Of a stretch of DNA of 64,000 bases, positions 53,829 to 62,343 are shown in pieces. The notes beneath the pieces were generated by a model that did no database searches, was not told the DNA's origin, and worked only from the letters and a program-made list of their open reading frames with translations. Source of the stretch: Halobacteriovorax sp. (GTDB taxonomy: Bacteria; Bdellovibrionota; Bacteriovoracia; Bacteriovoracales; Bacteriovoracaceae); NCBI GenBank assembly GCA_002720865.1, contig PBIO01000030.1, positions 124,001 through 188,000 on the forward strand, written 5' to 3'. The translations under genes and the position numbers were made by a program. Numbering within the stretch: position 1 is the first letter of the stretch; every line of letters begins with the position of its first letter.

Positions 53829-54927
53829 AAAGTTGATAAGGCCATTTATAAGATTTATTTGGAATATCATTAATTTCTTTCGCTGGCCTTATATAGATCT
53901 AGCAGTAATTCTTTGGCCACCGGCTTATGAGTATTTCGACGACATCGTAACAGACATAAAGGATATTTATCCAGTTCTTGATGAAAGAGATTTTGAAATT
54001 GAAGATGGCTCAATGAAGAAGTTTATGCTTGAACTTTATGCTATTGACCGTGCAACTGAAAAAAAGATTTCTCTAAAAATTGACCGACTTTTAGTTGCTC
54101 CACATAAGTTAAGAATTTTAAAGATTCGAATTCGATGGCCTAGAATGAAGTCCCATTGTGATTTCAATTCTTGGGTTAAATGCCCAAAGGTAAATGAGTT
54201 AAAGCAAGTTATAAGAAAAAAATACACTTCAAAAATTAAAGATTACAAGTATGACGTAATAATCCACTCGACAGAAACAGATTCTCAAATCAAAGAAGTT
54301 GAAGACTTAATAGTTAAATACTCGAAAGTTGATACAAATCCAGAAAAGCTTAGATATTTTAAAGAATTAAAGTCTTTTCAATTTCCTAGTGAAGAATATG
54401 TTCTTCTCAATAGTGCTTGGTTACCATTTTTTAATATTAGAAAGAATGGGGACTTAGACTTACTTCCAACTAATAATCTTTATCAAAAAATTTTTTCAAA
54501 AGATGTTCCCAATTTTTCTTCCGGAGTTCCTGGAAAACTAGAAAACAGAATTAGGTTCCATGGATTAAATTCACCATACATGAAATTGGGAGATGTTAAT
54601 TCCCCCGAAGAGTTTATTGGCAAATACGCTAAAAACTTAGGTGGGCTTAATTTCGTACTTCCTCGCCTATACGTTCAGTACAAATTAGACAGAGTGCAAG
54701 AAACGCGTCACGAAATTAATAAATTGAATTTTCTTCGAAGAAAATTTCTAAAAAAACGCCTTGCGACAAAAAATATCAGGAAGCTATTTATAAAATTTGA
54801 TAAAGACCACTCAGACTTAAAAGCGATTTCAGGTTTTTTTAAGTATAAAAAACATGAATCTGACTCATTTCCAAAAATGACTAATATGGATTGGGGAATT
54901 GATCTCATTGATCAAAGTAATTACTAA
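53815..54927 (+). CDS. Unrecognised protein of the ABC exporter sub-cluster
   Basis: A 370-residue protein whose ATG overlaps the previous gene by 14 bases. It starts with a basic, aromatic N-terminus (KLIRPFIRFIWNIINFFRWPYIDL), possibly membrane-interacting, then AVILWPPAYEYFDDIVTDIKDIYPVLDERDFEI and a basic block KLRILKIRIRWPRMKSH. Later YKYDVIIHSTETDSQIKEVEDLI and PGKLENRIRFHGLNSPYMKLGDVN are conserved-looking but unknown to me. The acidic EYFDD/DERDF pairs could bind metal, but no family is assigned. It ends the run of overlapping genes 51272-54927. Confidence 0.55.
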   Translation: MRTVRKLIRPFIRFIWNIINFFRWPYIDLAVILWPPAYEYFDDIVTDIKDIYPVLDERDFEIEDGSMKKFMLELYAIDRATEKKISLKIDRLLVAPHKLRILKIRIRWPRMKSHCDFNSWVKCPKVNELKQVIRKKYTSKIKDYKYDVIIHSTETDSQIKEVEDLIVKYSKVDTNPEKLRYFKELKSFQFPSEEYVLLNSAWLPFFNIRKNGDLDLLPTNNLYQKIFSKDVPNFSSGVPGKLENRIRFHGLNSPYMKLGDVNSPEEFIGKYAKNLGGLNFVLPRLYVQYKLDRVQETRHEINKLNFLRRKFLKKRLATKNIRKLFIKFDKDHSDLKAISGFFKYKKHESDSFPKMTNMDWGIDLIDQSNY

Positions 54928-55030
54928 ACTAACCCGACGCAACAATCCTTCTCCCTTCTTTATAGCTTAAATACTTGATGGACGGTGTAGACTATGTGAA
55001 AATCCGGTAAAAATGCCCTTACATGAGCTT

Positions 55031-55036
55031 AGGAGG
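55031..55036 (+). promoter_or_regulatory. Consensus ribosome-binding site AGGAGG
   Basis: A full AGGAGG is followed after CTTA by ATG 55041. It decides the start of the oxidoreductase gene in favour of 55041 over the in-frame ATG at 55023, which would place this site inside the coding region. Confidence 0.7.
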
Positions 55037-55040
55037 CTTA

Positions 55041-56111
55041 ATGTACAAAGTTAAAGCTGTTGGAGCTGGCTCCATTGGTAATCATATGGCCTATGCTTGT
55101 CGCCAGCTAAACTGGGACGTCACTATTTGTGATATCGACAGTGCCGCACTAGAAAGAACAAAAAACGATATTTATCCTTCTAGGTATGGAGCTTGGGATA
55201 CAGAAATAAAACTGGCTTTGAACTCAGAAGTAGAAACAGAAAATTTCGACGTTGTAATAATTGGTACTCCTCCTGATACTCATATTGCTATAGCAATCAA
55301 TGAGCTCAAGAATAGTTCTCCAAAGGTGATGCTAATTGAAAAACCATTATCTACACCAGAACTTGAAAACTTAAACGAACTTGAAGAACTTGCTAAATCC
55401 AAAGGCACAAAACTTTGTGTTTCTTATAACCATACGACTACTCAAAATACTCTTTTTGCTGAAAACCTAATTCGAAAGGGAGTTTTAGGTACTCCAAAAA
55501 GTATAAACGTTCAGTGGCTTGAGCATTGGGGTGGTATTTTTGGTGCACACCCATGGCTCGCTGGACCACATGACTCTTATCTTGGTTTTTACAAGCGAGG
55601 TGGTGGTTCAACTGGTGAACATTCCCATTGTATAAATATTTTTCAACATTTCTCTAGAGTTCTTGGAATGGGTGAAGTGACTGAAGTTAATGCGACAATG
55701 GATATGATCGAAAATGATAAAGTCTCTTATGATCAAAATGCAATAATTGCTCTAAGAACTGAAAACGGTTTAGTTGGCTCCGTCATTACCGATGTTCTTA
55801 CGAAGCCTGCTAAAAAAGCTGTCAGGATACAAGGCGATAAAGGTTTTATCGAATGGTATGTAAACTACAAGGACGGTTTCGATGCTATCATGTATCAAAG
55901 TGAAGGTGGAGAAATCCAAGAAGAACTCATTTCAAAATCTAGACCTGATGACTTTCAAAATGAAATTAAACATGTCGGAGACATCTTATCTGGACATGTA
56001 AAAATAGAAAACTCTCCCATTTCTTTTGAAACGGGCTTACAGACGATGAAAGTAATCCAAGCTGCTTATAGCTCAGCTATGAATAAACGACTGGTACAGA
56101 TAAATCAGTAA
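55041..56111 (+). CDS. Gfo/Idh/MocA-family oxidoreductase
   Basis: A 356-residue NAD(P)-dependent oxidoreductase starting at ATG 55041 behind AGGAGG. The Rossmann motif is VKAVGAGSIGNHMAYACRQL, then VTICDIDSAALERTKN and VVIIGTPPDTHIAIAI; the EKP motif is in LIEKPLSTPEL, and the catalytic-domain block is GGGSTGEHSHCINIFQHFSRV. It is followed 15 bases later by the NeuB-cupin gene. It differs from the one at 31576. It probably oxidises or reduces a sugar feeding the ulosonate synthase, for example the precursor aldose; this is inferred from order only. Confidence 0.86.
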   Translation: MYKVKAVGAGSIGNHMAYACRQLNWDVTICDIDSAALERTKNDIYPSRYGAWDTEIKLALNSEVETENFDVVIIGTPPDTHIAIAINELKNSSPKVMLIEKPLSTPELENLNELEELAKSKGTKLCVSYNHTTTQNTLFAENLIRKGVLGTPKSINVQWLEHWGGIFGAHPWLAGPHDSYLGFYKRGGGSTGEHSHCINIFQHFSRVLGMGEVTEVNATMDMIENDKVSYDQNAIIALRTENGLVGSVITDVLTKPAKKAVRIQGDKGFIEWYVNYKDGFDAIMYQSEGGEIQEELISKSRPDDFQNEIKHVGDILSGHVKIENSPISFETGLQTMKVIQAAYSSAMNKRLVQINQ

Positions 56112-56126
56112 TTAGAGGAACCCAGT

Positions 56127-57650
56127 ATGCAAAAACTATTAAAAGAAGACATGTTTGTACTAGACCTGGCCAATAACCATCAAGGTGATGAAGAGCATGG
56201 CTTAAACATAATTCGTAACATGGGTGAAGTAGCTAAAAAGCACGGATTGCAAGCGGCACTTAAATTTCAGTTTAGACAATTAGGAACTTTTATTCACCCT
56301 GACTATAAGGGCCGTGATGATGTTAAACACATCCCTAGGTTTGAAAGTACTGTCCTCACTTTTGATACTTACAAAAAGTTTACGGCAGAAGTAAAAAAAC
56401 AAGGAATGCTCTCAATTAGTACTCCTTTTGATGAAGAGTCTATCGCTTGGATTCATGAGCTAGATATCGATATTATCAAGGTTGCCAGTTGTTCAGCTTC
56501 TGATAAACCTTTACTTGAGGCAATCGCAAATGCCGGTAGACCTGTCATAATCTCGACAGGTGGTTTAACTCTTTCTCAAATAGATTGGCTTGTAAGTTTT
56601 TTCGAAGCTAAAAAAGTAGACTTTGCGATCATGCATTGTATTTCACTATACCCGACTCCCCCAGAGCAACTTAACTTAAATCAAATTGATCTCTTGAAAA
56701 AAAGATATCCTGAAATTCCAATAGGCTGGTCAACTCATGAAGAGCCTACCAATCTTGATGCCGTTAAAATTGCTTATGCAAAAGGCGCTCAACTTTTTGA
56801 AAGACATGTTGGTATGAACACGGATAAATATAAGCTAAATGGATACTCATCTACTCCAGACGAAGTAGATGCATGGATGGCTGCTTATAAAGTCGCAAAA
56901 GACTCTTGTGGTGGAACTGAACGTTCACCAGCCCCACCTGAGGAAATAAATGCACTTAGAACTTTATTTAGAGGTGTGTGGGCCAAAAAAGGAATTAAAA
57001 AAGGCGAAATCATAAAAAGAGAAGATATCTTCTTTGCAATGCCACTCCAGGAAGAGCAACTAGTTAGCGGTGATTTTTCAAATGATATCGTTGCAGATAG
57101 AGATTACGAAGCAAACCAACCTATTAATGAAAATATCGTTAAGTCGGATGTTGCACCGGATGACTTAGTTTACGAAATTATGCTCCAAGTAAAGGGTATG
57201 CTTAACAATGCACGAATCTTTGTAAATAAAGATGCAGGTATTGAAATTTCTCACCACTACGGACTTGAAAGATTTAGAGAGTTTGGTTGTGTGATTATTG
57301 ATTGTATCAACAGAGAGTATGCTAAGAAGCTATTAATCCAACTTCCAAGACAAAAGCACCCCTACCATCTTCACAAGAAAAAGGAAGAAACATTTCAGCT
57401 ACTATATGGTGACTTAGAAGTAGAAGTTAACGGCCAAAGGTCAAAACTCCTTCCAGGTGACACATTTTTAGTTGAAAGAGGTCAATGGCATAAGTTCCAC
57501 ACTTTAGATGGAGCTATTTTTGAAGAAGTATCAACGACTCACTTTAACAATGATTCGTATTACGAAGACCAAAAAATCGCTAAAATGGAGCGCTCAGAAA
57601 GAAAAACCAATGTAGACTCTTGGGCTGAGGCATTTCACTGGCGATACTAA
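56127..57650 (+). CDS. NeuB-family ulosonate synthase fused to cupin
   Basis: A 507-residue enzyme. Residues about 5-260 are a NeuB barrel (LDLANNHQGDEEHGLNII, ALKFQFRQL, LSISTPFDEESI, VIISTGG, IMHCISLYPTP, IGWSTHEEP); about 277-340 an SAF domain (TLFRGVWAKKGIKKGEIIKRED); about 350-507 a cupin with metal-site HLH at 414-416, Glu 421, PGD at 443-445 and His 455 (RGQWH). The synthase would join phosphoenolpyruvate to an aldose; the cupin may be an isomerase or epimerase providing that aldose. Its N-terminal motif NNHQG differs from PseI (SGNHNQ). It follows an oxidoreductase gene by 15 bases and precedes HAD and CMP-sugar synthetase genes. Confidence 0.88.
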   Translation: MQKLLKEDMFVLDLANNHQGDEEHGLNIIRNMGEVAKKHGLQAALKFQFRQLGTFIHPDYKGRDDVKHIPRFESTVLTFDTYKKFTAEVKKQGMLSISTPFDEESIAWIHELDIDIIKVASCSASDKPLLEAIANAGRPVIISTGGLTLSQIDWLVSFFEAKKVDFAIMHCISLYPTPPEQLNLNQIDLLKKRYPEIPIGWSTHEEPTNLDAVKIAYAKGAQLFERHVGMNTDKYKLNGYSSTPDEVDAWMAAYKVAKDSCGGTERSPAPPEEINALRTLFRGVWAKKGIKKGEIIKREDIFFAMPLQEEQLVSGDFSNDIVADRDYEANQPINENIVKSDVAPDDLVYEIMLQVKGMLNNARIFVNKDAGIEISHHYGLERFREFGCVIIDCINREYAKKLLIQLPRQKHPYHLHKKKEETFQLLYGDLEVEVNGQRSKLLPGDTFLVERGQWHKFHTLDGAIFEEVSTTHFNNDSYYEDQKIAKMERSERKTNVDSWAEAFHWRY

Positions 57651-57651
57651 A

Positions 57652-58260
57652 ATGCCCCTTAGTGAAAAAAAGGTATTTGTTTTTGATTTTGATGGAACTT
57701 TAGTTGATTCAAATAAAATCAAAAAGGATGCCTTCTTTCAGCTAACCGATAATGAGCAGTTTAATTTAATTCTTGAGAAGACTCATTCTAAGATGCCTGA
57801 AGTATCACGTTTTATTTTACTAAGAAATGTTCTTGAACAAATGAAACATGATGATATTCAAAGTGAAGTCGATCGACTTTGCTCATTGTACGGAAGTTTA
57901 GTAGAAGAAAAAACTATTGCCTGCACGGAAATGCCAGGTGCGATTGAACTACTTAAGCATTTAGGCCAAAAAAAAGTTAATATTTATCTAAGTTCAAACA
58001 CCCCTGAAATTAGTTTGAAAAAGATAATTTATAAAAGGGGTTGGGATCAATACTTTAAATGTCTTTATGGCTCTCCCCGCAATAAATCAGAAACGATTAA
58101 GCTAATTTCTAAAAATGAAAACCTATCGGATTCCAGTAGGATTGTCGTTTTAGGTGATGGTGAGTCTGATAAACTGTCCGCAGAATCCATCTGCTGTGAC
58201 TTTGTAGACGTAAATTCCGTTTCACTAGTAGATGTCTTAAAGGAACTAAGAAATGTATAA
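57652..58260 (+). CDS. HAD-superfamily phosphatase
   Basis: A 202-residue HAD hydrolase: motif I FVFDFDGTLVDSN, motif II in YLSSNTPE (Ser), Lys in RNKSETIKLI, and motif IV VVLGDGESDK. All four catalytic groups are present, and a helical cap sits after motif I. Between the synthase and CMP-sugar synthetase genes, it most likely removes the phosphate from a ulosonate 9-phosphate (or 8-phosphate), by analogy with KdsC and sialate 9-phosphate phosphatases. That would imply a phosphorylated aldose substrate for the synthase. Confidence 0.87.
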   Translation: MPLSEKKVFVFDFDGTLVDSNKIKKDAFFQLTDNEQFNLILEKTHSKMPEVSRFILLRNVLEQMKHDDIQSEVDRLCSLYGSLVEEKTIACTEMPGAIELLKHLGQKKVNIYLSSNTPEISLKKIIYKRGWDQYFKCLYGSPRNKSETIKLISKNENLSDSSRIVVLGDGESDKLSAESICCDFVDVNSVSLVDVLKELRNV

Positions 58261-58966
58261 GGGAAAAAAAATACTAGCTGTTGTGCCTGCTAGAGGTGGC
58301 AGTAAGGGTATCAAGTTAAAAAATCTTCGCTCAGTTGGAGGTCATACGCTTATAGAGTGGATAGCAAAAACAGTTAAGGACTCAACCACGATAGACAAAA
58401 TAGTTGCCTCAACAGACCATGATGAAATTGCTAAAGAATGCGAAAATTTTAATATTGAAGTACCTTTCCGTAGACCTGAATCACTATCAGGAGACAGAAT
58501 AGGAGATCTCGAGGTTCTCACTCACGCACTAACAGAGTCTGAAAAAGTATACAATACTAATTTCGATGTTGTAGTCATGCTTCAACCGACATCTCCTCTG
58601 AGAACGAGTGAGCACGTTGAAGAATGCATCAAAAAACTCATCGACAATGATTTTGACTCAGTTTGGACTGTTTCCGAAACAGACTCCAAAGGTCACCCTT
58701 TTAAGCAACTAACAATTGAAGGTGAGAACCTTGAATATTACGACAAGGAAAATGGAGGAAAGATTATTGCGAGACAACAACTTACCCCAGTTTACCATCG
58801 AAATGGTGCTGCATACGCTATATCAAGAGATTGCCTTTTAGGTCAAAAATCAATCATGGGAAAAAAATCATCTTACCACTTAATTCAAGGATCAATGATC
58901 AGTATCGATTCTGAGTTTGATATAGATCTTGTTAACTATTTTTTAAGCAAAAAGAATTGCACATGA
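58253..58966 (+). CDS. CMP-ulosonate synthetase (NeuA/LegF-like)
   Basis: A 237-residue cytidylyltransferase: VVPARGGSKGIKLKNLRSVGGHTLIEW, IVASTDHDEIAKECENFNIEVPFRRPESLSGD, VVMLQPTSPLRTSEHVEECI and YHRNGAAYAISRDCL. The QPTSPLR and NGAAY motifs are typical of NeuA and LegF and differ from the PseF-like gene at 32510 (IYPTAPF, GQFYWG). The ATG overlaps the HAD stop by 8 bases and the stop overlaps the next ATG (ATGA). It would activate the product of the NeuB-cupin enzyme with CTP. Confidence 0.9.
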   Translation: MYKGKKILAVVPARGGSKGIKLKNLRSVGGHTLIEWIAKTVKDSTTIDKIVASTDHDEIAKECENFNIEVPFRRPESLSGDRIGDLEVLTHALTESEKVYNTNFDVVVMLQPTSPLRTSEHVEECIKKLIDNDFDSVWTVSETDSKGHPFKQLTIEGENLEYYDKENGGKIIARQQLTPVYHRNGAAYAISRDCLLGQKSIMGKKSSYHLIQGSMISIDSEFDIDLVNYFLSKKNCT

Positions 58967-60321
58967 AAAAAGTACAAATCTTTTTAGAAAGCGATATTAT
59001 CATACGGCATTTTATATTGAATGATACTTTCAAAGAGATTGAAAGAGAGTGTTCTGTCCAATATATCATCTCAGATGACCACAGAGTCCAAACCCCCATT
59101 GATAAACTTAACTTGAAAAATGTAAAGCTCATTAAAGTAAACCGAAAAAGACTCGGTAAAATGCGACAACTGATAAAAGCACTTGGCCTTCGCAAAATTC
59201 AAGATAAACCGAAATACCAATTTCTAAAAGACATCTGGAAAGGCATTTTACCTGAAAAGTCTTACAAGAGAATAAAGCTTTATTCTCATCCATTAATTTT
59301 TCCGATTTATCGTTTTTTTACATTGCTTCTACTTGGTAATTATCCGGAACTAGAAGAAGCCGTCGATGATTTTAAGCCAGATGTGATTTTGCATCCCTGT
59401 GTTCTGGAGGGATTATTTATTTCAGATTTAATTTCTACATCTAAAAAAAGAAATATTCCGTTTGTTGTGCTCATGAACTCTTGGGATAATCCATCTACAA
59501 AAGCCACCGTGCTTGGACTACCAGACTACTTAGTTGTGTGGGGGGAACAAACCATGTCACATGCAATCGAGTTTATGGATATGCCAGCAGACAAGATAAA
59601 GAAATTTGGAGCTGCTCAATTTGAAGTTTACAAAGCCCCACCACTGAAAACCAGAAAGCAGTATTGCCAAGAAGCTTCTATAGATCCTGAGAAAACTTTA
59701 ATCATTTATGCCGGTTCAAGTAAAAGTATTAATGAAATAGAGCATTTGCAAACTTTAGAAAATGCTATCCAATCGGGTGATATCACGGATACTCATATCA
59801 TCTTTAAACCACACCCATGGAGAGCGACCCCAGAAGGCGAGCCAGATTTTTTCTCCATTGACTGGAAACACATATCCATGGACCCAGGAATGGTTCCGTA
59901 TTACAAAAGAAGCGTTGAAAAGAATGACGACTCTATTCAGCTTTCTAGTTATATGGATACTCATATTATTCTCTCTTCAGCTGATATATTAATCTCTAAT
60001 GTTTCAACCATTCTTTTAGAAGCGGCCCTGCACGGCATGCCAATTATGTGCATGGTGTCTGATAAAGAAATTGAGGAGAACAACTTCCTTAGAGTCACGC
60101 TAAACTCTCTCTATTTCAACGACCTAATGGAAAGGCTAGATGTTGCAAGATGCAAAGACCATCAAGAAATCGTCATCGAATGTAAGAAGCTAATAGATAA
60201 ATTCATGACTCCTGATTTTAAAGATAAACAGATTGAAAAAACAAAGTTTTTTGTTGAACTGAAAGAGAAAAGCTATGGCCAACAGGTCTTTGAACTTATT
60301 AAGAATATAGGAAAAGGATAA
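58963..60321 (+). CDS. GT-B-like glycosyltransferase, CMP-ulosonate candidate
   Basis: A 452-residue protein from ATG 58963 (TTG 58957 also in frame). It has FKPDVILHPCVLEGLFISDLIS, FVVLMNSWDNPSTKAT, LPDYLVVWGEQTMSHAIEFM, LIIYAGSSKSINEIEHL, HIIFKPHPW and ADILISNVSTILLEAALHGMPIMCM. The KPHP plus NVSTILLEA pattern is seen in capsule-type GT-B and polysialyltransferase-like enzymes. Since it follows the CMP-ulosonate synthetase with overlapping ATGA, transfer of that ulosonate is the simplest role. No membrane helix is obvious. Confidence 0.7.
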   Translation: MKKVQIFLESDIIIRHFILNDTFKEIERECSVQYIISDDHRVQTPIDKLNLKNVKLIKVNRKRLGKMRQLIKALGLRKIQDKPKYQFLKDIWKGILPEKSYKRIKLYSHPLIFPIYRFFTLLLLGNYPELEEAVDDFKPDVILHPCVLEGLFISDLISTSKKRNIPFVVLMNSWDNPSTKATVLGLPDYLVVWGEQTMSHAIEFMDMPADKIKKFGAAQFEVYKAPPLKTRKQYCQEASIDPEKTLIIYAGSSKSINEIEHLQTLENAIQSGDITDTHIIFKPHPWRATPEGEPDFFSIDWKHISMDPGMVPYYKRSVEKNDDSIQLSSYMDTHIILSSADILISNVSTILLEAALHGMPIMCMVSDKEIEENNFLRVTLNSLYFNDLMERLDVARCKDHQEIVIECKKLIDKFMTPDFKDKQIEKTKFFVELKEKSYGQQVFELIKNIGKG

Positions 60322-60324
60322 TTT

Positions 60325-61191
60325 ATGAATTGTTTAGTTTGCAACTCAAAAACCCAATTGATATTCGATAAACCAATACGTTTAGGAAAGCCTGGAACAC
60401 TAACTCCTGAAAATAGAAAAGTTTTTCAATGTAAAAAATGCCATGTCGCCTTTTTGGAAAAATATAATATAGATTACGAATCTGATGAATATCGTAACTT
60501 GGTAAATAAAGATGCTTCTCCAGAAAGTTATTATAATCAACATGACCCAGAACAAATCGAAAGGCTTGAACTTATTGGCTTTGAAAATGTGAGAAATAAA
60601 ACTGTTGCTGATATTGGATGTGGCTCAGGCTCTTTTCTAGATTTAGTTTCAACGTCTTCTTCAAAAGTATTGGCCATAGAACCAACGTCGACATTCAAAG
60701 ATGAGTTAACTAGAAAAGGCTTTGAACATTTCCCATATGCAAAAGACGCTTTAAATAAATATAAATCAAAAGTCGATTACTTAACGTCATTTGCCGTTAT
60801 TGAACATGTTGATGATGCCCTTGAGTTTCTAAAAGATTGCTTTGAGCTTCTAAGCGATGATGGTCTGGCAGTCATTTCAACTCCAAATCACGACGATTGG
60901 CTAATTGACTTTATGGGTGATACTTATAAAGAATTTTACTACCGCAATGTTCACAAATGGTACTTTAATTTTGAATCTTTTTCTTTTCTCGCTAAACAAG
61001 CTGGCTTTTCAAAAGTAGAAGCTGTTTACCGACACCAATATGACCTTTCAAATATGCTATTTTGGCTTAAAGAAAGTAAGCCAACAGGAAATGGAAAGAT
61101 TAATTTATTTTCTGAGATCAACAATGACTACAAAAAGGTTTTGGAAAAAGAAGGTATCTCAAATTACGTTTACTTTAAATTATCAAAATAA
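60325..61191 (+). CDS. Zinc-finger SAM methyltransferase
   Basis: A 288-residue protein with N-terminal CLVC...CKKC zinc-type pairs and a class I methyltransferase core: TVADIGCGSGSFLDLVS, KVLAIEPTS, VDYLTSFAVIEHVDDALEFLKDCFELLSDDGLAVISTPN. This resembles sugar C-methyltransferases and methyltransferases of polysaccharide loci. It begins 3 bases after the glycosyltransferase gene, completing the ulosonate operon, and ends in a 9-base overlap with a convergent GT4 gene. It may methylate the transferred ulosonate or a chain terminus. Confidence 0.85.
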   Translation: MNCLVCNSKTQLIFDKPIRLGKPGTLTPENRKVFQCKKCHVAFLEKYNIDYESDEYRNLVNKDASPESYYNQHDPEQIERLELIGFENVRNKTVADIGCGSGSFLDLVSTSSSKVLAIEPTSTFKDELTRKGFEHFPYAKDALNKYKSKVDYLTSFAVIEHVDDALEFLKDCFELLSDDGLAVISTPNHDDWLIDFMGDTYKEFYYRNVHKWYFNFESFSFLAKQAGFSKVEAVYRHQYDLSNMLFWLKESKPTGNGKINLFSEINNDYKKVLEKEGISNYVYFKLSK

Positions 61192-62259
61192 AGAAAACTC
61201 TTTAAATATAGAATCTAGTGTTTTCGACATATTTGAACAATTATAGGTTTCATGAACGCGCTTTCTTGCAGATTTTCCACATTCAAGAATTTTATGTTTG
61301 TTCTGGAATAATTGATCAACCATTACCTTCAATTCCTCATGGTTTTCAGCTTGATAAAAAAAGATATTTTGACCATCTTTAAAGATCTCTTCCATCGCAT
61401 AACTCCTAGAAGCCACGACGGCTGATCCACATGACATTGACTGCAAAGTCACACTTAATCCACTAGATTCCGTTTCGATATACTTACTAGGAGCAACAAC
61501 CAACGCTGATTTTTGATAAAGCTCTCTCAATTCATCATTTGAGATACCATTAAGAACTTCAATATTTTTATGATCAGGAACCTGTAACCTTGTCACAATC
61601 TTTAGCTTATAAGAGTCAGCCAAAGCAGAGACGAGTGTTTTAAAGTCTCTGTTATGGTCATTACCAACAGATAAAATAAAGTCTTCTTTTTCATTCTCAA
61701 AAACAGACCAATAATTATTATCAACTCCAAAATAAAAGACGCGAACTTTTTCTGGGGCTAAGTCAAACTTGTCGATTAAAACAGACCGTGCTGGTTCTGA
61801 TAGGGCCAAAACTAAATCTGCTTTTTGAATTAATTTTTTTAAGAACCAGACAGCCAATTTATTCTTTCCAAAATATTTTCTATGGCGCTCTGAAGTGCTC
61901 TGCAATAAGGCAACTACTGGAACATTAACTAATCCCAACAATTTAAAAAACAAGACAGCAAAACTGATAGCATCATTGATACAAAATATCATTGATGATC
62001 TTTTAACTTTGCCCCAGTTCTCTAAAACTATCTCCAACGGCATTCCGAGATAATAAGTTAACGCAACCGGCTTCTCTATCAAATAAAGTAATTTTCTTAA
62101 AAGGGTATTTCTTTTACCCTTACTAACAAATAGAGCGTCAACTTTACCTTCTTTGATTAGCTGATCGGCTCCATATAAGAACTCCTTTGGATTCTCCTCC
62201 ATCTCAGTTAAGACGTCCTTGGCGAGGGCAAATCGATAAAAAATGAGTGGTTTTGACAC
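61183..62259 (-). CDS. Family 4 glycosyltransferase
   Basis: A 358-residue GT-B enzyme with GTG start at 62257-62259. The N-terminal half contains IFCINDAISFAVLFFKLLG and ADLVLALSEPARSVLIDKF; the donor half has FILSVGNDHNRDFKTLVSAL and the E-x7-E region ETESSGLSVTLQSMSCGSAVVAS. It is a single minus-strand gene sharing an 84-base divergent region with the GDP-mannose dehydratase-like gene. The overlap of 9 bases with the methyltransferase is tail to tail. Substrate unknown. Confidence 0.85.
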   Translation of the reverse strand: MSKPLIFYRFALAKDVLTEMEENPKEFLYGADQLIKEGKVDALFVSKGKRNTLLRKLLYLIEKPVALTYYLGMPLEIVLENWGKVKRSSMIFCINDAISFAVLFFKLLGLVNVPVVALLQSTSERHRKYFGKNKLAVWFLKKLIQKADLVLALSEPARSVLIDKFDLAPEKVRVFYFGVDNNYWSVFENEKEDFILSVGNDHNRDFKTLVSALADSYKLKIVTRLQVPDHKNIEVLNGISNDELRELYQKSALVVAPSKYIETESSGLSVTLQSMSCGSAVVASRSYAMEEIFKDGQNIFFYQAENHEELKVMVDQLFQNKHKILECGKSARKRVHETYNCSNMSKTLDSIFKEFSLF

Positions 62260-62273
62260 CTAAATTTCCAATG

Positions 62274-62302
62274 TTGAATCAAAGATTGTAATGTCTCATA
62301 AT
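62274..62302 (+). promoter_or_regulatory. Putative sigma-70 promoter of the GMD-like gene
   Basis: TTGAAT (62274-62279) and CATAAT (62297-62302) match the consensus at 4 of 6 and 5 of 6 bases with a 17-base spacer. The predicted start near 62309 gives a 35-base leader containing AAAGGG (62330-62335) eight bases before the TTG at 62344. It is one of the best promoter matches in the window. Confidence 0.45.
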
Positions 62303-62343
62303 AATAGAGATTCAAAAACTAGTATAGGCAAAGGGTTGAAGCG

